From contig JACQCW010000034.1 in NCBI GenBank assembly GCA_016201425.1, positions 1 through 23,721 on the forward strand: DNA of 23,721 nucleotides, in the 5' to 3' direction. Shown piece by piece: positions 1 through 6,355 of this stretch (the first letter of the stretch is position 1; every line of letters begins with the position of its first letter). The DNA comes from Candidatus Vogelbacteria bacterium (lineage in GTDB: Bacteria; Patescibacteria; Paceibacteria; UBA9973; UBA12445). The notes beneath the pieces were generated by a model. That model saw only the letters and a list, made by a program, of their open reading frames with translations. It was not told where the DNA came from and searched no databases. The translations under genes were made by a program, and so were the position numbers.

Positions 1-406
1 TCCTCACATCCTTTGGCTTACTACCAGTATCAATGACCATATCTTTGGCCTTCCCAGGAAAATATTTTATAAGTTTGCCAACCTGCATATCGTGACCAAA
101 ACCAAGACTAAAAACTTGAAAGCCTCCGGAGTCGGTCATTGTGGGCCAGTCGGCATTCATAAATTTATTTATCCCGCCAGCTTTTTTAACGATCTGATCG
201 CCAGGCTTTAGGTGCAGGTGAAAAGTATTTGAGATTGTGAGCTGAGTTTTAGTCTGCTTAACCTCTTCTGACGTCAAAGTTTTGATGACCGCTTTTGTGG
301 CAACAGGAACAAGTGAAGGTGTCTCGACCTCACCGTGCGGCGTCTTCAGAATCCCCACCCTCGCCCAACTTTTCTTCGACCTTTTAATTATATTAAATTC
401 GATCAT
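1..406 (-). CDS. tgt: Queuine/archaeosine-type tRNA-guanine transglycosylase, N-terminal part (runs off window)
   Basis: Tgt exchanges guanine for a 7-deazaguanine base at the wobble position of certain tRNAs. The reverse strand reads 135 codons from an ATG at 406 to the window edge. Family signatures appear in order: ARVGILKTPHGEVETPSLVP at residues 15-34, SNTFHLHLKPG at 59-69, GGINKFMN at 77-84 and TDSGGFQVFSL at 91-101. The Asp at residue 92 in DSGG is the conserved active-site aspartate that binds the base in this family. The catalytic nucleophile and zinc site lie in the missing C-terminal part. A -10 box (TATAGT on the minus strand, 416-421) sits 9 nt before the ATG and no Shine-Dalgarno site is visible, so the transcript is probably almost leaderless. 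Family assignment is secure from the motifs; substrate type is not determined. Confidence 0.9.
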   Translation of the reverse strand, partial: MIEFNIIKRSKKSWARVGILKTPHGEVETPSLVPVATKAVIKTLTSEEVKQTKTQLTISNTFHLHLKPGDQIVKKAGGINKFMNADWPTMTDSGGFQVFSLGFGHDMQVGKLIKYFPGKAKDMVIDTGSKPKDVR

Positions 407-415
407 TGTCTCGAG

Positions 416-421
416 ACTATA
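416..421 (-). promoter_or_regulatory. -10 box of tgt
   Basis: Minus-strand TATAGT preceded directly by TG, 9 nt upstream of the tgt ATG at 406. No convincing -35 was found. The spacing predicts a leader of about 2-3 nt. Confidence 0.5.
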
Positions 422-440
422 CAATAAATCCGGAGATTTG

Positions 441-469
441 AAAAGAAAAAGCCCAGGATGCACCCGGGC
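441..469 (-). terminator. Rho-independent terminator of the 522-1090 unit
   Basis: On the minus strand a 7-bp stem (GCCCGGG with CCTGGGC, one G-U pair; plus-strand 463-469 and 451-457) encloses a 5-nt loop and is followed by TTTTTCTTTT (450-441). It lies between the end of the 50-aa gene and the tgt promoter. It closely resembles the terminator at 8561-8595, with the same wobble position and a TTTTCTTTT tail. Confidence 0.85.
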
Positions 470-521
470 CAGACTTCATAAATCATTAAGCCTAATCTTT
501 GTGATCTCGGTCTCTAAGGTC

Positions 522-674
522 TCAATTCCTGTATACCTCTATAGTAATTGAATGGAGAAAATCGCCGAGAAAATCTTCAGCCAAAATTCGAGCAAACAGA
601 CCTGGCATTTCGGTGATAAAATAACTTTTACCATCTTTGCTAACCACCCGAATAGACTTTTTACTGCTTCTCAT
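522..674 (-). CDS. Small protein of 50 aa, unknown function
   Basis: A 50-codon reading frame starts at an ATG whose first bases overlap the stop codon of the 116-aa gene (ATGA at 671-674), the usual layout of a translationally coupled gene. The product begins MRSSKKSIRVVSKDG, has an acidic and hydrophobic second half (ARILAEDFLGDFLHSITIEV), and has no membrane segment or recognisable motif. A strong terminator follows at 441-469, so it is the last gene of a short unit (17-codon leader, 116-aa, 50-aa). I do not recognise a family. The overlap and terminator support it being real; the short length keeps confidence moderate. Confidence 0.55.
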   Translation of the reverse strand: MRSSKKSIRVVSKDGKSYFITEMPGLFARILAEDFLGDFLHSITIEVYRN

Positions 675-1021
675 TTTCCATCACGCTCTTCCCATTCCCT
701 ATCTGAGAGCTTGCTCCACGCACGCTGCATTCCTTCTGTTAGTATCGCAAATATTTGCTCATTACTTCTCGTAGCAAGGTCTGGCCCACCCTTCCCCCTA
801 ATGTCACGAAGAAATAAAGCGGCACTGGGGCACTTGATTTCACGACTTAGTTCAGGTATCCAATCCCAACCTCTTTTTGTCCAAAATGCCCAGGACCCAT
901 TTTTCTTTACACAAACATTGCCACCAACTCCGCACCACTCATCATCTCGCAGCAGTGCTACAATCTTGTTCCGCAATTCGACAAATCCGTCTGGAAACTG
1001 GATCTTTTTCACTTTTTCCAC
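671..1021 (-). CDS. Hypothetical protein, 116 aa, tryptophan-rich
   Basis: The frame starts at a GTG at 1021 with an AGAGGACG ribosome binding site just upstream. The product is soluble-looking and unusually rich in tryptophan (six residues: W29, W44, W47, W52, W101, W109), with segments DDEWCGVGGNVCVKKNGSW (26-44) and FWTKRGWDWIPEL (46-58), and a charged C-terminus (KLSDREWEERDGK). Two cysteines at C30 and C37 precede a third in KCPSAALF. I recognise no family or catalytic motif. It overlaps the following 50-aa gene by 4 nt and follows a 17-codon mini-ORF. The overlapping plus-strand frame at 552-1148 is taken to be its shadow, because the minus-strand frame has a ribosome binding site, a promoter and a terminator. 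Confidence 0.65.
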   Translation of the reverse strand: MEKVKKIQFPDGFVELRNKIVALLRDDEWCGVGGNVCVKKNGSWAFWTKRGWDWIPELSREIKCPSAALFLRDIRGKGGPDLATRSNEQIFAILTEGMQRAWSKLSDREWEERDGK

Positions 1022-1036
1022 CCGTCCTCTTTTTTC

Positions 1037-1090
1037 TTACGGTTTGCCATTATCATTTACAACAATAATCTCAAAGCTCTCCTCTCTCAT
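1037..1090 (-). CDS. 17-codon mini-ORF with very strong ribosome binding site (possible leader peptide)
   Basis: The minus strand reads GAGGAGG, 4 nt, then ATG and 17 codons (MREESFEIIVVNDNGKP, stop). The next start (GTG, 1021) comes 15 nt after the stop. The near-perfect Shine-Dalgarno site argues that it is translated. It could be a leader peptide that delivers ribosomes to the 116-aa gene, or the head of a once longer protein cut by a stop. No attenuator hairpin is visible between it and the 116-aa gene. Confidence 0.4.
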   Translation of the reverse strand: MREESFEIIVVNDNGKP

Positions 1091-1128
1091 TATTCCTCCT
1101 CTAATTTTCAACGATCAAATATGTCTAA

Positions 1129-1157
1129 AGTGTACACGGTCAGATTAAGTTTGACAA
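1129..1157 (-). promoter_or_regulatory. Sigma70-type promoter of the 17/116/50-aa unit
   Basis: Minus strand: -35 TTGTCA (1157-1152), 17-nt spacer, -10 TACACT (1134-1129). Predicted leader to the mini-ORF is about 30 nt. It lies inside the first codons of the open frame at 1121, which suggests those codons are not really part of thrS. Confidence 0.65.
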
Positions 1158-1178
1158 TAATCTTAGTCAGAGTATTCT
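1151..1178 (+). promoter_or_regulatory. Possible thrS promoter, divergent and overlapping
   Basis: TTGACA (1151-1156), 16-nt spacer, TATTCT (1173-1178), then 6 nt to an ATG at 1185. Its -35 overlaps the -35 of the opposite promoter. The 6-nt gap matches the leaderless layout of other housekeeping genes in the window, but the ATG at 1185 is out of frame with the downstream thrS frame. Confidence 0.45.
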
Positions 1179-2354
1179 GGATATATGAAATTAAATTTGG
1201 CCACCACCACGACAAACCCCTAAGGGGAGCTGTTTGGTTGTGTGTCAACTCCAAAGATCCAAAGGCAAAATTGGCAATCGGTCCAGTCATAGACAACGGT
1301 TTTTATTATGACTTCTTACTTTCAAACCCAATTAAGGAAACGGACCTTGTCTCCATCGAAAAATCTATGAAGAAACTTATCGGAGGCAAACTAGATTTCA
1401 CTGGTAAGGAAATTTCTAAAACTGAAGCTCTCGAATTCTTTAAAGACCAACCTTTTAAAAAAGAACTTATTGAAGAATTTTCAAAAGAGGATCTAAAACT
1501 CACAACATATACGACTGGAACATTTACCGATCTATGTCGCGGTGGGCACGTTGGAAATACATCTGAGATAAATCCTGATGCGTTCAAGCTCGACCGAATA
1601 GCCGGGGCATACTGGCGCGGAGATGAAAAGAATGCGATGTTAACTCGAATCTACGGTCTAGCGTTTGAAACAAAAGAAGAATTGAATGCATATCTTCTAC
1701 AGCGCGAAGAGGCTGAGAAGAGAGACCACAAAAAACTCGGACGCGAACTTGACTTGTTCTTGATAGACGAAAAAGTTGGTAAGGGCCTACCATTATGGAC
1801 TCCGCGAGGCACAGCAGTTAAATTTGAACTTGAAAAGTTTACTCGTGAACTAGAAAGAAAATATTGTTACGAGCATGTTACTACTCCATATTTAGGTGCA
1901 GAAGAACTTTATAAAACATCCGGACATTTAGATCACTACTCTCACAACATGTACGCTCCAATAGATATGGATGGCGATAAATTCTATTTGAGACCGATGG
2001 CATGCCCACACCATATACGTATGTACCAGCGTAAATCGTGGAGTTATAAAGAACTCCCAGTTCGTTACGCCGAGATTGCCGATTATAATCGATATGAAAA
2101 GTCCGGAGAACTTATGGGAATGATACGTGTTCGAAAATTCCAACTGACTGACGGACACTTATTCGTAACACCTGAGGGTTTAAAAGATGAATTCAAACAA
2201 GTTTGCAGCATGATTGTTGATGGAATGAAAGGGCTTGGCCTTCTTGATATTGTATCTTATCGCTTTTCGAAGCGCGATCCTAAAAATAGCGAGAAGTATT
2301 ATCCTGATGACAATTTGTGGAATCACGCAGAGAGCCTGATGAAAGAAGCCCTGG

Positions 2355-2915
2355 ATGTATGTCGAGGCTCTTGATGAAGCCGCCTTTTATGGTCCAAAAC
2401 TAGATGTACAAGCCAAAAACGTTCACGGCAAGGAGGACACTCTCTTCACTGCCCAAATGGACTTCCTTCTTCCTCAAAAATTCGAAATGGAATATGTCGA
2501 TGCAAACGGCGAAAAGAAAAGGCCGGTCATGATACACCGGTCAACGATCGGTTGCTTAGAACGTGTCTTCGGCTTCCTGATAGAGCATTATGGTGGAGCA
2601 TTTCCGACTTGGCTGTCCCCCACTCAAGTAACAATCCTACCCGTAAGTGAGAAATTTATTGACTATGCCAAAAAGGTTGAGTTGGCTCTTAAAGAGGCCA
2701 ATATTCGTGTGCATCTAGACAACCAAAGCGAAACCCTCGGTAAGCGTATAAGAAACAATAAAATGCTTAAGATACCGTATATGATCGTTGTTGGCCAAAA
2801 AGAAGTCGGGTCAGACACAGTAACAGTCGAGTGCCGAAATAAAGAGCAACTTAAGGACCTCAAAATAGATGATTTTGTGGCAATTATTCAGAAAGAAATT
2901 TTAAACAAACAGTAA
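2355..2915 (+). pseudogene. thrS: Threonyl-tRNA synthetase, C-terminal part (catalytic motif 3 and anticodon-binding domain)
   Basis: This is the continuation of the broken thrS in the +1 frame. It contains AAFYGPKLDVQ, the zinc-ligand segment VMIHRSTIGCLERVFGFLIEHYGG with class II motif 3, and the anticodon-binding domain starting at FPTWLSPTQVTILPVSEK and ending with GQKEVGSDTVTVECRNK. All three zinc ligands of ThrRS (Cys in the upstream fragment, His in TDGHLF, His here in MIHRS) survive across the two pieces. Nothing in this half is degenerate, so the frameshift is recent or artefactual. The ATG at 2355 has no ribosome binding site and the fragment alone would not be an active synthetase. 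Confidence 0.85.
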
Positions 2916-2923
2916 CCCACAAC

Positions 2924-2932
2924 TTATTCACA
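2924..2932 (+). promoter_or_regulatory. Single DnaA-box-like 9-mer upstream of dnaB
   Basis: TTATTCACA fits the DnaA-box consensus TTATNCACA exactly. It lies 9 nt before the dnaB promoter region and no second box is visible nearby, so this is not an origin. It might couple dnaB expression to DnaA, or be chance. Confidence 0.35.
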
Positions 2933-2940
2933 AATCTCTC

Positions 2941-2969
2941 TTTTGTATATGAGTATGCTCTGCTAGAGT
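2941..2969 (+). promoter_or_regulatory. dnaB promoter with extended -10
   Basis: Extended -10 TGCTAGAGT (-10 hexamer 2964-2969) lies 9 nt before the dnaB ATG. The -35 is weak (TTTTGT at 17 nt spacing). The predicted leader is only 2-3 nt and no Shine-Dalgarno site is present. Confidence 0.5.
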
Positions 2970-2978
2970 GATGTTAAG

Positions 2979-4355
2979 ATGACTTCAATCAGTGAGTTTA
3001 AAACATCAGGGATACGTCTTCCTCCGCAAAATATCGATGCCGAAAAGGCTCTTTTGGGGGCTATCATGCTACGCCCACACTCAATTCATGAATTGTCTGG
3101 GGAACTAACAAAGGAAGCATTTTACTCCGATAAACATAGAATTATTTACGGTGTCATGCTTGATCTACTGGCCAACAATGAACCAATTGATCTTGTGGTA
3201 TTGTCAGCCAAACTCAAAGAGAAGAAATTGCTCGATGGTATAGGCGGAGCGAGCTATTTAACCGATTTGGTTGGTAACGCCCCATCAACTAATAATATTG
3301 CAAACTATGCGGCTCTTATCCAAAAGAGTTTCGTTTTGCGTAATTTAATTGAAGCAGCGGATCATATTTCAAATCTTGGTTACAGCGAGGATAAAGAGGT
3401 TGATGATGTAATTGATCAGGCAGAAAAAAGAATATTTGGCTTAAACAATTCGAGTCTTAGGAGTAAATTTATCTCCATACGAGACACGCTCGAGGAGGCA
3501 TGGGAAAGGCTCGACAGATTACACAACTCGTCAGAGGAGCTCAGAGGAGTTAGGACCGGATTTAAGGAACTAGATTTTAAACTTGCCGGTCTTCAAAAGT
3601 CTGATTTAATCATTCTTGCTGCCAGACCATCCATGGGAAAAACAACGCTCGCAATGGATATTGCACGTAATGTAGCATTAACTGAAAATGTACCTGTTGG
3701 GATTTTTTCTCTAGAAATGAGCTCCCAGCAGTTGGTAGACAGAATGCTCGCAGCCGAATCACAAATAGACTCGTGGAATCTACGAACGGGAAAAATCAAA
3801 ACAGATGAAGAATTTTCACTCTTACGAGACACTCTCGATAAACTCTCCAAGGCTCCTATTTATATTGACGATGAATCAAGCAATAGTATAGCAAGAATGA
3901 AAGCAGTCGCGAGAAGACTAAAAAGCGAAAATGGACTAGGATTAATTATCGTTGACTACTTACAATTAATGAACACAGCCAGAAATTACGACTCTTTAGT
4001 TCATCAAGTTACAGAAATCTCGAGATCACTCAAAGGACTCGCTCGTGATCTTGATGTGCCTGTATTAGCTCTTTCCCAGCTCTCTAGGGCCGTCGAACAA
4101 CGTGGCGGAGAACCAAGGCTATCAGACCTAAGAGATTCAGGATCTATCGAGCAAGACGCAGACGTCGTACTTTTTATTCACCGCGAAGATAAGTACGACA
4201 AAGATTCAGGTAAACCAAACATCGCAAAAATAATTATTGCAAAGCATAGAAATGGCCCGACTGGAGAAATTGAACTCTACTTTGATCAGAAACGAGTTTG
4301 TTTTAGCAATATCGACAAGGGTGAATACGGAAGTAGCGGCTTTGGAGATTTCTAA
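2979..4355 (+). CDS. dnaB: Replicative DNA helicase DnaB
   Basis: DnaB is the hexameric 5'-3' helicase that unwinds DNA at the replication fork. The 458-aa length is normal. The N-terminal domain begins with PPQNIDAEKALLGAIML (16-32) and the RecA-like ATPase domain follows: TGFKELD, Walker A AARPSMGKTT (about 215-224), SLEMSSQQLVDRML, the Walker B region LIIVDYLQLM (about 325-334), the DLRDSGSIEQDADVVLFIHRE segment, and the arginine-containing IAKHRNGPTGEIELYFD near the end. No intein is present. The ATG at 2979 has no Shine-Dalgarno site but sits just downstream of an extended -10 box, so the mRNA is likely near-leaderless. The stop codon (4353-4355) abuts the remaining recR frame, suggesting co-transcription. 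Confidence 0.97.
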   Translation: MTSISEFKTSGIRLPPQNIDAEKALLGAIMLRPHSIHELSGELTKEAFYSDKHRIIYGVMLDLLANNEPIDLVVLSAKLKEKKLLDGIGGASYLTDLVGNAPSTNNIANYAALIQKSFVLRNLIEAADHISNLGYSEDKEVDDVIDQAEKRIFGLNNSSLRSKFISIRDTLEEAWERLDRLHNSSEELRGVRTGFKELDFKLAGLQKSDLIILAARPSMGKTTLAMDIARNVALTENVPVGIFSLEMSSQQLVDRMLAAESQIDSWNLRTGKIKTDEEFSLLRDTLDKLSKAPIYIDDESSNSIARMKAVARRLKSENGLGLIIVDYLQLMNTARNYDSLVHQVTEISRSLKGLARDLDVPVLALSQLSRAVEQRGGEPRLSDLRDSGSIEQDADVVLFIHREDKYDKDSGKPNIAKIIIAKHRNGPTGEIELYFDQKRVCFSNIDKGEYGSSGFGDF

Positions 4356-4861
4356 TTCGCTTCATTTCTATCATTTCTAAAATAAAAAGTGAGGTCAGTC
4401 ACTGTCAGTCATGTTTCAAGTTATCCCTCAAACAAAGAGATTCTTTATGTGAACACTGTCTTGATAATACGCGAGATGCCTCTATGCTAATGGTTGTAGC
4501 CAAAGATATCGACCTAGAAAATATCACCCGCTCTCGTGAATTCAACGGTAGGTTTTTTGTCCTTGGCGGACTTTTGCCGATTCTCGAAAAAAATCCGGAA
4601 CAAAAAATTAGAGTCAGAGAATTAACTATGGCAATTCAGAAAATGATGGAGCTTGAATCGGACCTCAAAGAAATTATAATTGCGCTGTCGGTGAATTCTG
4701 AAGGTGACAATACCACAGAATATTTAAAAATGCTCCTCGATCCAATTTGTAAAAATCATGGTATTAAGTTATCCGTGTTGGGAAGAGGCTTATCAACAGG
4801 AACGGAACTAGAATATTCAGATAGTGACACCATAAAAAACGCTTTGAAAAACCGAGAGTAG
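4355..4861 (+). CDS. recR: Recombination mediator RecR lacking its helix-hairpin-helix N-terminus
   Basis: RecR works with RecF/RecO to load RecA on gapped DNA. The frame encodes the zinc finger (CQSC and CEHC, codons starting at 4403 and 4448), then the Toprim domain: LMVVAKDIDLENITRSREFNG, FFVLGGLLPILE, IIALSVNSEGDNTTEYL and the signature LGRGLSTGTELEYSDSDTIKNALKNR. About 40 residues that normally precede the finger, including the LPGIGP-type helix-hairpin-helix, are absent because dnaB ends directly upstream. No ATG, GTG or TTG lies in frame between the stop at 4334 and an ATG at 4484, which falls after the zinc finger. An ATT at 4355, overlapping the dnaB stop with GGAGA 6 nt upstream, is a speculative start; starting at 4484 would lose the finger. 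Identity is confident; function and start are not. Confidence 0.8.
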   Translation: MRFISIISKIKSEVSHCQSCFKLSLKQRDSLCEHCLDNTRDASMLMVVAKDIDLENITRSREFNGRFFVLGGLLPILEKNPEQKIRVRELTMAIQKMMELESDLKEIIIALSVNSEGDNTTEYLKMLLDPICKNHGIKLSVLGRGLSTGTELEYSDSDTIKNALKNRE

Positions 4862-4868
4862 TAACTTT

Positions 4869-4891
4869 AAAATCCGCTCATCGCGGATTTT
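4869..4891. terminator. Bidirectional terminator between recR and rplU
   Basis: A perfect 9-bp inverted repeat (AAAATCCGC / GCGGATTTT) with a 5-nt loop lies between two convergent genes. Plus-strand readout is followed by a T-rich stretch; minus-strand readout ends in TTTT. Confidence 0.85.
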
Positions 4892-4896
4892 AGATT

Positions 4897-5226
4897 TTAT
4901 TTTATTGACTCAATTTTAACCTGAGAGAAATGCTGCCTATGGCCTTTCTTATTTCGGTATCTAACTTTTGATTTATATTTCATGGTTGTAACAGTTCTAT
5001 TTCTACCCTCCATAACGAGCGCACCAGTAACAACCGCGCCCTCAATAAAAGGCGCACCAACCGTGGTACTATCACCATCATCAACAAGCAAAACTTCCTT
5101 AAAGATAATTTTATCGCCCTTCAGAGGTCTCGCTGCGTCATATCCAGAAAGCTTCTCAACTTTGATGATATCACCAGCCTTAACTATATATTGCTTGCCC
5201 CCAGTTTGTATTACTGCGAATTCCAT
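4897..5226 (-). CDS. rplU: 50S ribosomal protein bL21
   Basis: The 109-aa length fits bL21 (about 103 aa in E. coli). The N-terminus MEFAVIQTGGKQYIVKAGDIIKVEKL and the C-terminal KSKVRYRNKKGHRQHFSQVKIESI are the family signatures, the latter being the loop that contacts 23S rRNA. rpmA (bL27), often next to rplU in bacteria, is not adjacent here: downstream lies a terminator and convergent recR. The start ATG follows a TATAAT box by 7 nt and has no Shine-Dalgarno site, so translation is probably leaderless. It lies downstream of rmuC on the same strand but has its own promoter. Confidence 0.97.
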   Translation of the reverse strand: MEFAVIQTGGKQYIVKAGDIIKVEKLSGYDAARPLKGDKIIFKEVLLVDDGDSTTVGAPFIEGAVVTGALVMEGRNRTVTTMKYKSKVRYRNKKGHRQHFSQVKIESIK

Positions 5227-5233
5227 AAGTCCA

Positions 5234-5265
5234 ATTATACTACTAAAAACAGCCTAAAAATGCAA
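5234..5265 (-). promoter_or_regulatory. rplU promoter
   Basis: TATAAT (5239-5234) ends 7 nt before the rplU ATG. The overlapping TAGTAT (5242-5237) is 17 nt from a TTGCAT -35 (5265-5260). Either choice gives a leader of 0-4 nt. Confidence 0.65.
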
Positions 5266-5269
5266 GTCT

Positions 5270-6355
5270 TCAGTCTATCTCAGGTCTTTCAATGGCCACG
5301 GGATCGAAGCCGAGTGCTTTGTCAGATTCGGTAATATGCATTATGTCTTTGTCAATCTTTTTAAATTCTTTTGACGAATCAGTATATTGATTAACGACAG
5401 TTGCGATAGACTTGCCAAGTTTATCGTGTTTTTCCATATAAGTCTTCAAGTGTAAAGTCAGTTCACCTACTCTCTTTACGATATCTTTGGCCTGTTCTTC
5501 AATCTGCATAGCCTTTAAACCTTGCAGCACCGTCTGAAGATAAGCCAGGAAAGAGGTTGGTGAAACTATAATTACTTTATATTTTGATGCAGCTCTGTGG
5601 ATTAAACTCTCAGTGTCCTCCTTTAGTGCACCTATCTTATTGATTAAAAGATCATAATAGATGGCCTCGTGCGGGATAAACATAAAGGCGAAATCCATTG
5701 TCCCTTTAACTGGTTGAATATATTTCGAGGTCTCAAGAATCCGATTTTTTAGATCATTTACAAATAGCTTCTCGAGTTTTTCTTTTTCCACTTGATCTTT
5801 CTCCTCGACTATTCGATTATAATTCTCGAGTGAAAACTTAGAGTCCACCGGAATAATCTTATCTTTTACAAATACAACTGCGTCAGGAATCAAATCTTTA
5901 CCCGCATCGTCAATTCCAAGCTTATACTGCATCTCGTAACTACCGGGCGGTAAAACGTTTTTCAGTAATGTCTCTAAATAGTACTCTCCCAAAATACCTC
6001 TCTGCTTGGGGTTCTTTAAAATATCTTGTAGGGATTGAAGCTGATCAGTAAAGCCTACCACTTGCTTCGTTGATTCATCTAGCCTGGTTAACTTTTCAGT
6101 TAATTCGTTAGAGATTTTGTATGAATCACTTAGTTGCGCGCGCATTGACTGGTGAACGTTATTCACCGATTCACTCATGTGACGCTCAGACTCAGCAAGT
6201 CGAAAGTCTAAAGTTTTAGAAAGATTATTCAACTGGCTTTGTATAAGTAAAAGTGAGCTACCACCACTGTCACTTGGCTTTACAAAGTTACGAATAAGTA
6301 AAAAAGTGACAATCGAACTCGCAACAACTCCAATTAAAACATATACAATAGTCAT
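5270..6355 (-). CDS. rmuC: RmuC-family protein (predicted PD-(D/E)XK-like nuclease, membrane-anchored)
   Basis: RmuC proteins limit inversions at short inverted repeats and are thought to act as structure-directed nucleases. The 361-aa product has an N-terminal membrane helix (about residues 3-23, VYVLIGVVASSIVTFLLIRN), a long heptad-rich coiled-coil region (about 35-115), then the conserved RmuC domain: RGILGEYYLETLLKNVLPPG, IPDAVVFVKDKIIPVDSKFSLENY with the D and DSK residues of the nuclease core, FMFIPHEAIYYDLL and KVIIVSPTSFLAYLQTV. Its start overlaps the stop of the upstream exchanger gene (ATGA, 6352-6355), implying translational coupling. No irregularity is visible. E. coli RmuC is longer (475 aa), the difference lying mostly in the coiled coil and tail. 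Confidence 0.93.
   Translation of the reverse strand: MTIVYVLIGVVASSIVTFLLIRNFVKPSDSGGSSLLLIQSQLNNLSKTLDFRLAESERHMSESVNNVHQSMRAQLSDSYKISNELTEKLTRLDESTKQVVGFTDQLQSLQDILKNPKQRGILGEYYLETLLKNVLPPGSYEMQYKLGIDDAGKDLIPDAVVFVKDKIIPVDSKFSLENYNRIVEEKDQVEKEKLEKLFVNDLKNRILETSKYIQPVKGTMDFAFMFIPHEAIYYDLLINKIGALKEDTESLIHRAASKYKVIIVSPTSFLAYLQTVLQGLKAMQIEEQAKDIVKRVGELTLHLKTYMEKHDKLGKSIATVVNQYTDSSKEFKKIDKDIMHITESDKALGFDPVAIERPEID

Larger units (their letters stand above)
1121..2374 (+). pseudogene. thrS: Threonyl-tRNA synthetase, N-terminal and most of the catalytic part; frameshifted before the end
   Basis: ThrRS charges tRNA-Thr. From about residue 45 (KDPKAKLAIGPVIDNGFYYDF) the product follows the bacterial enzyme through the second half of the editing domain (TDLCRGGHV, GAYWRGDEKNAMLTRIYG) and the class II core: PMACPHH with the zinc Cys, motif 2 as NRYEKSG, and TDGHLF with the zinc His. 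There is no TGS domain. The first ~40 codons do not resemble ThrRS, lack the HxxxH editing motif, and overlap a divergent promoter; an ATG at 1185 with a -10 box 6 nt upstream is a likelier original start but is in another frame. At about 2357 the frame is lost after KEALD and ends at 2374; the rest of the enzyme continues in the next frame (2355-2915). Alignment with the E. coli enzyme suggests about 14 nt are missing at the junction. Either a pseudogene or an assembly error. Confidence 0.85.

Noticed and set aside
282..551. 89-aa plus-strand open frame
   Set aside because: Its first part is the antisense of tgt and the rest crosses a terminator; no ribosome binding site or family likeness.
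552..1148. 198-aa plus-strand open frame
   Set aside because: It is antisense to the 50-, 116- and 17-aa minus-strand genes, which have ribosome binding sites, a promoter and a terminator; its translation is Ser/Phe/Pro-rich, as shadows often are.
1217..1229. T-box riboswitch or attenuator suggested by the CCCCTAAGGGG palindrome before thrS
   Set aside because: No T-box sequence, specifier loop or terminator is present, and the palindrome lies within the reading frame close to conserved ThrRS sequence.
2340..2380. Programmed ribosomal frameshift in thrS
   Set aside because: There is no slippery heptamer, internal SD-like site or downstream structure at the junction, and alignment points to missing nucleotides rather than a simple slip.
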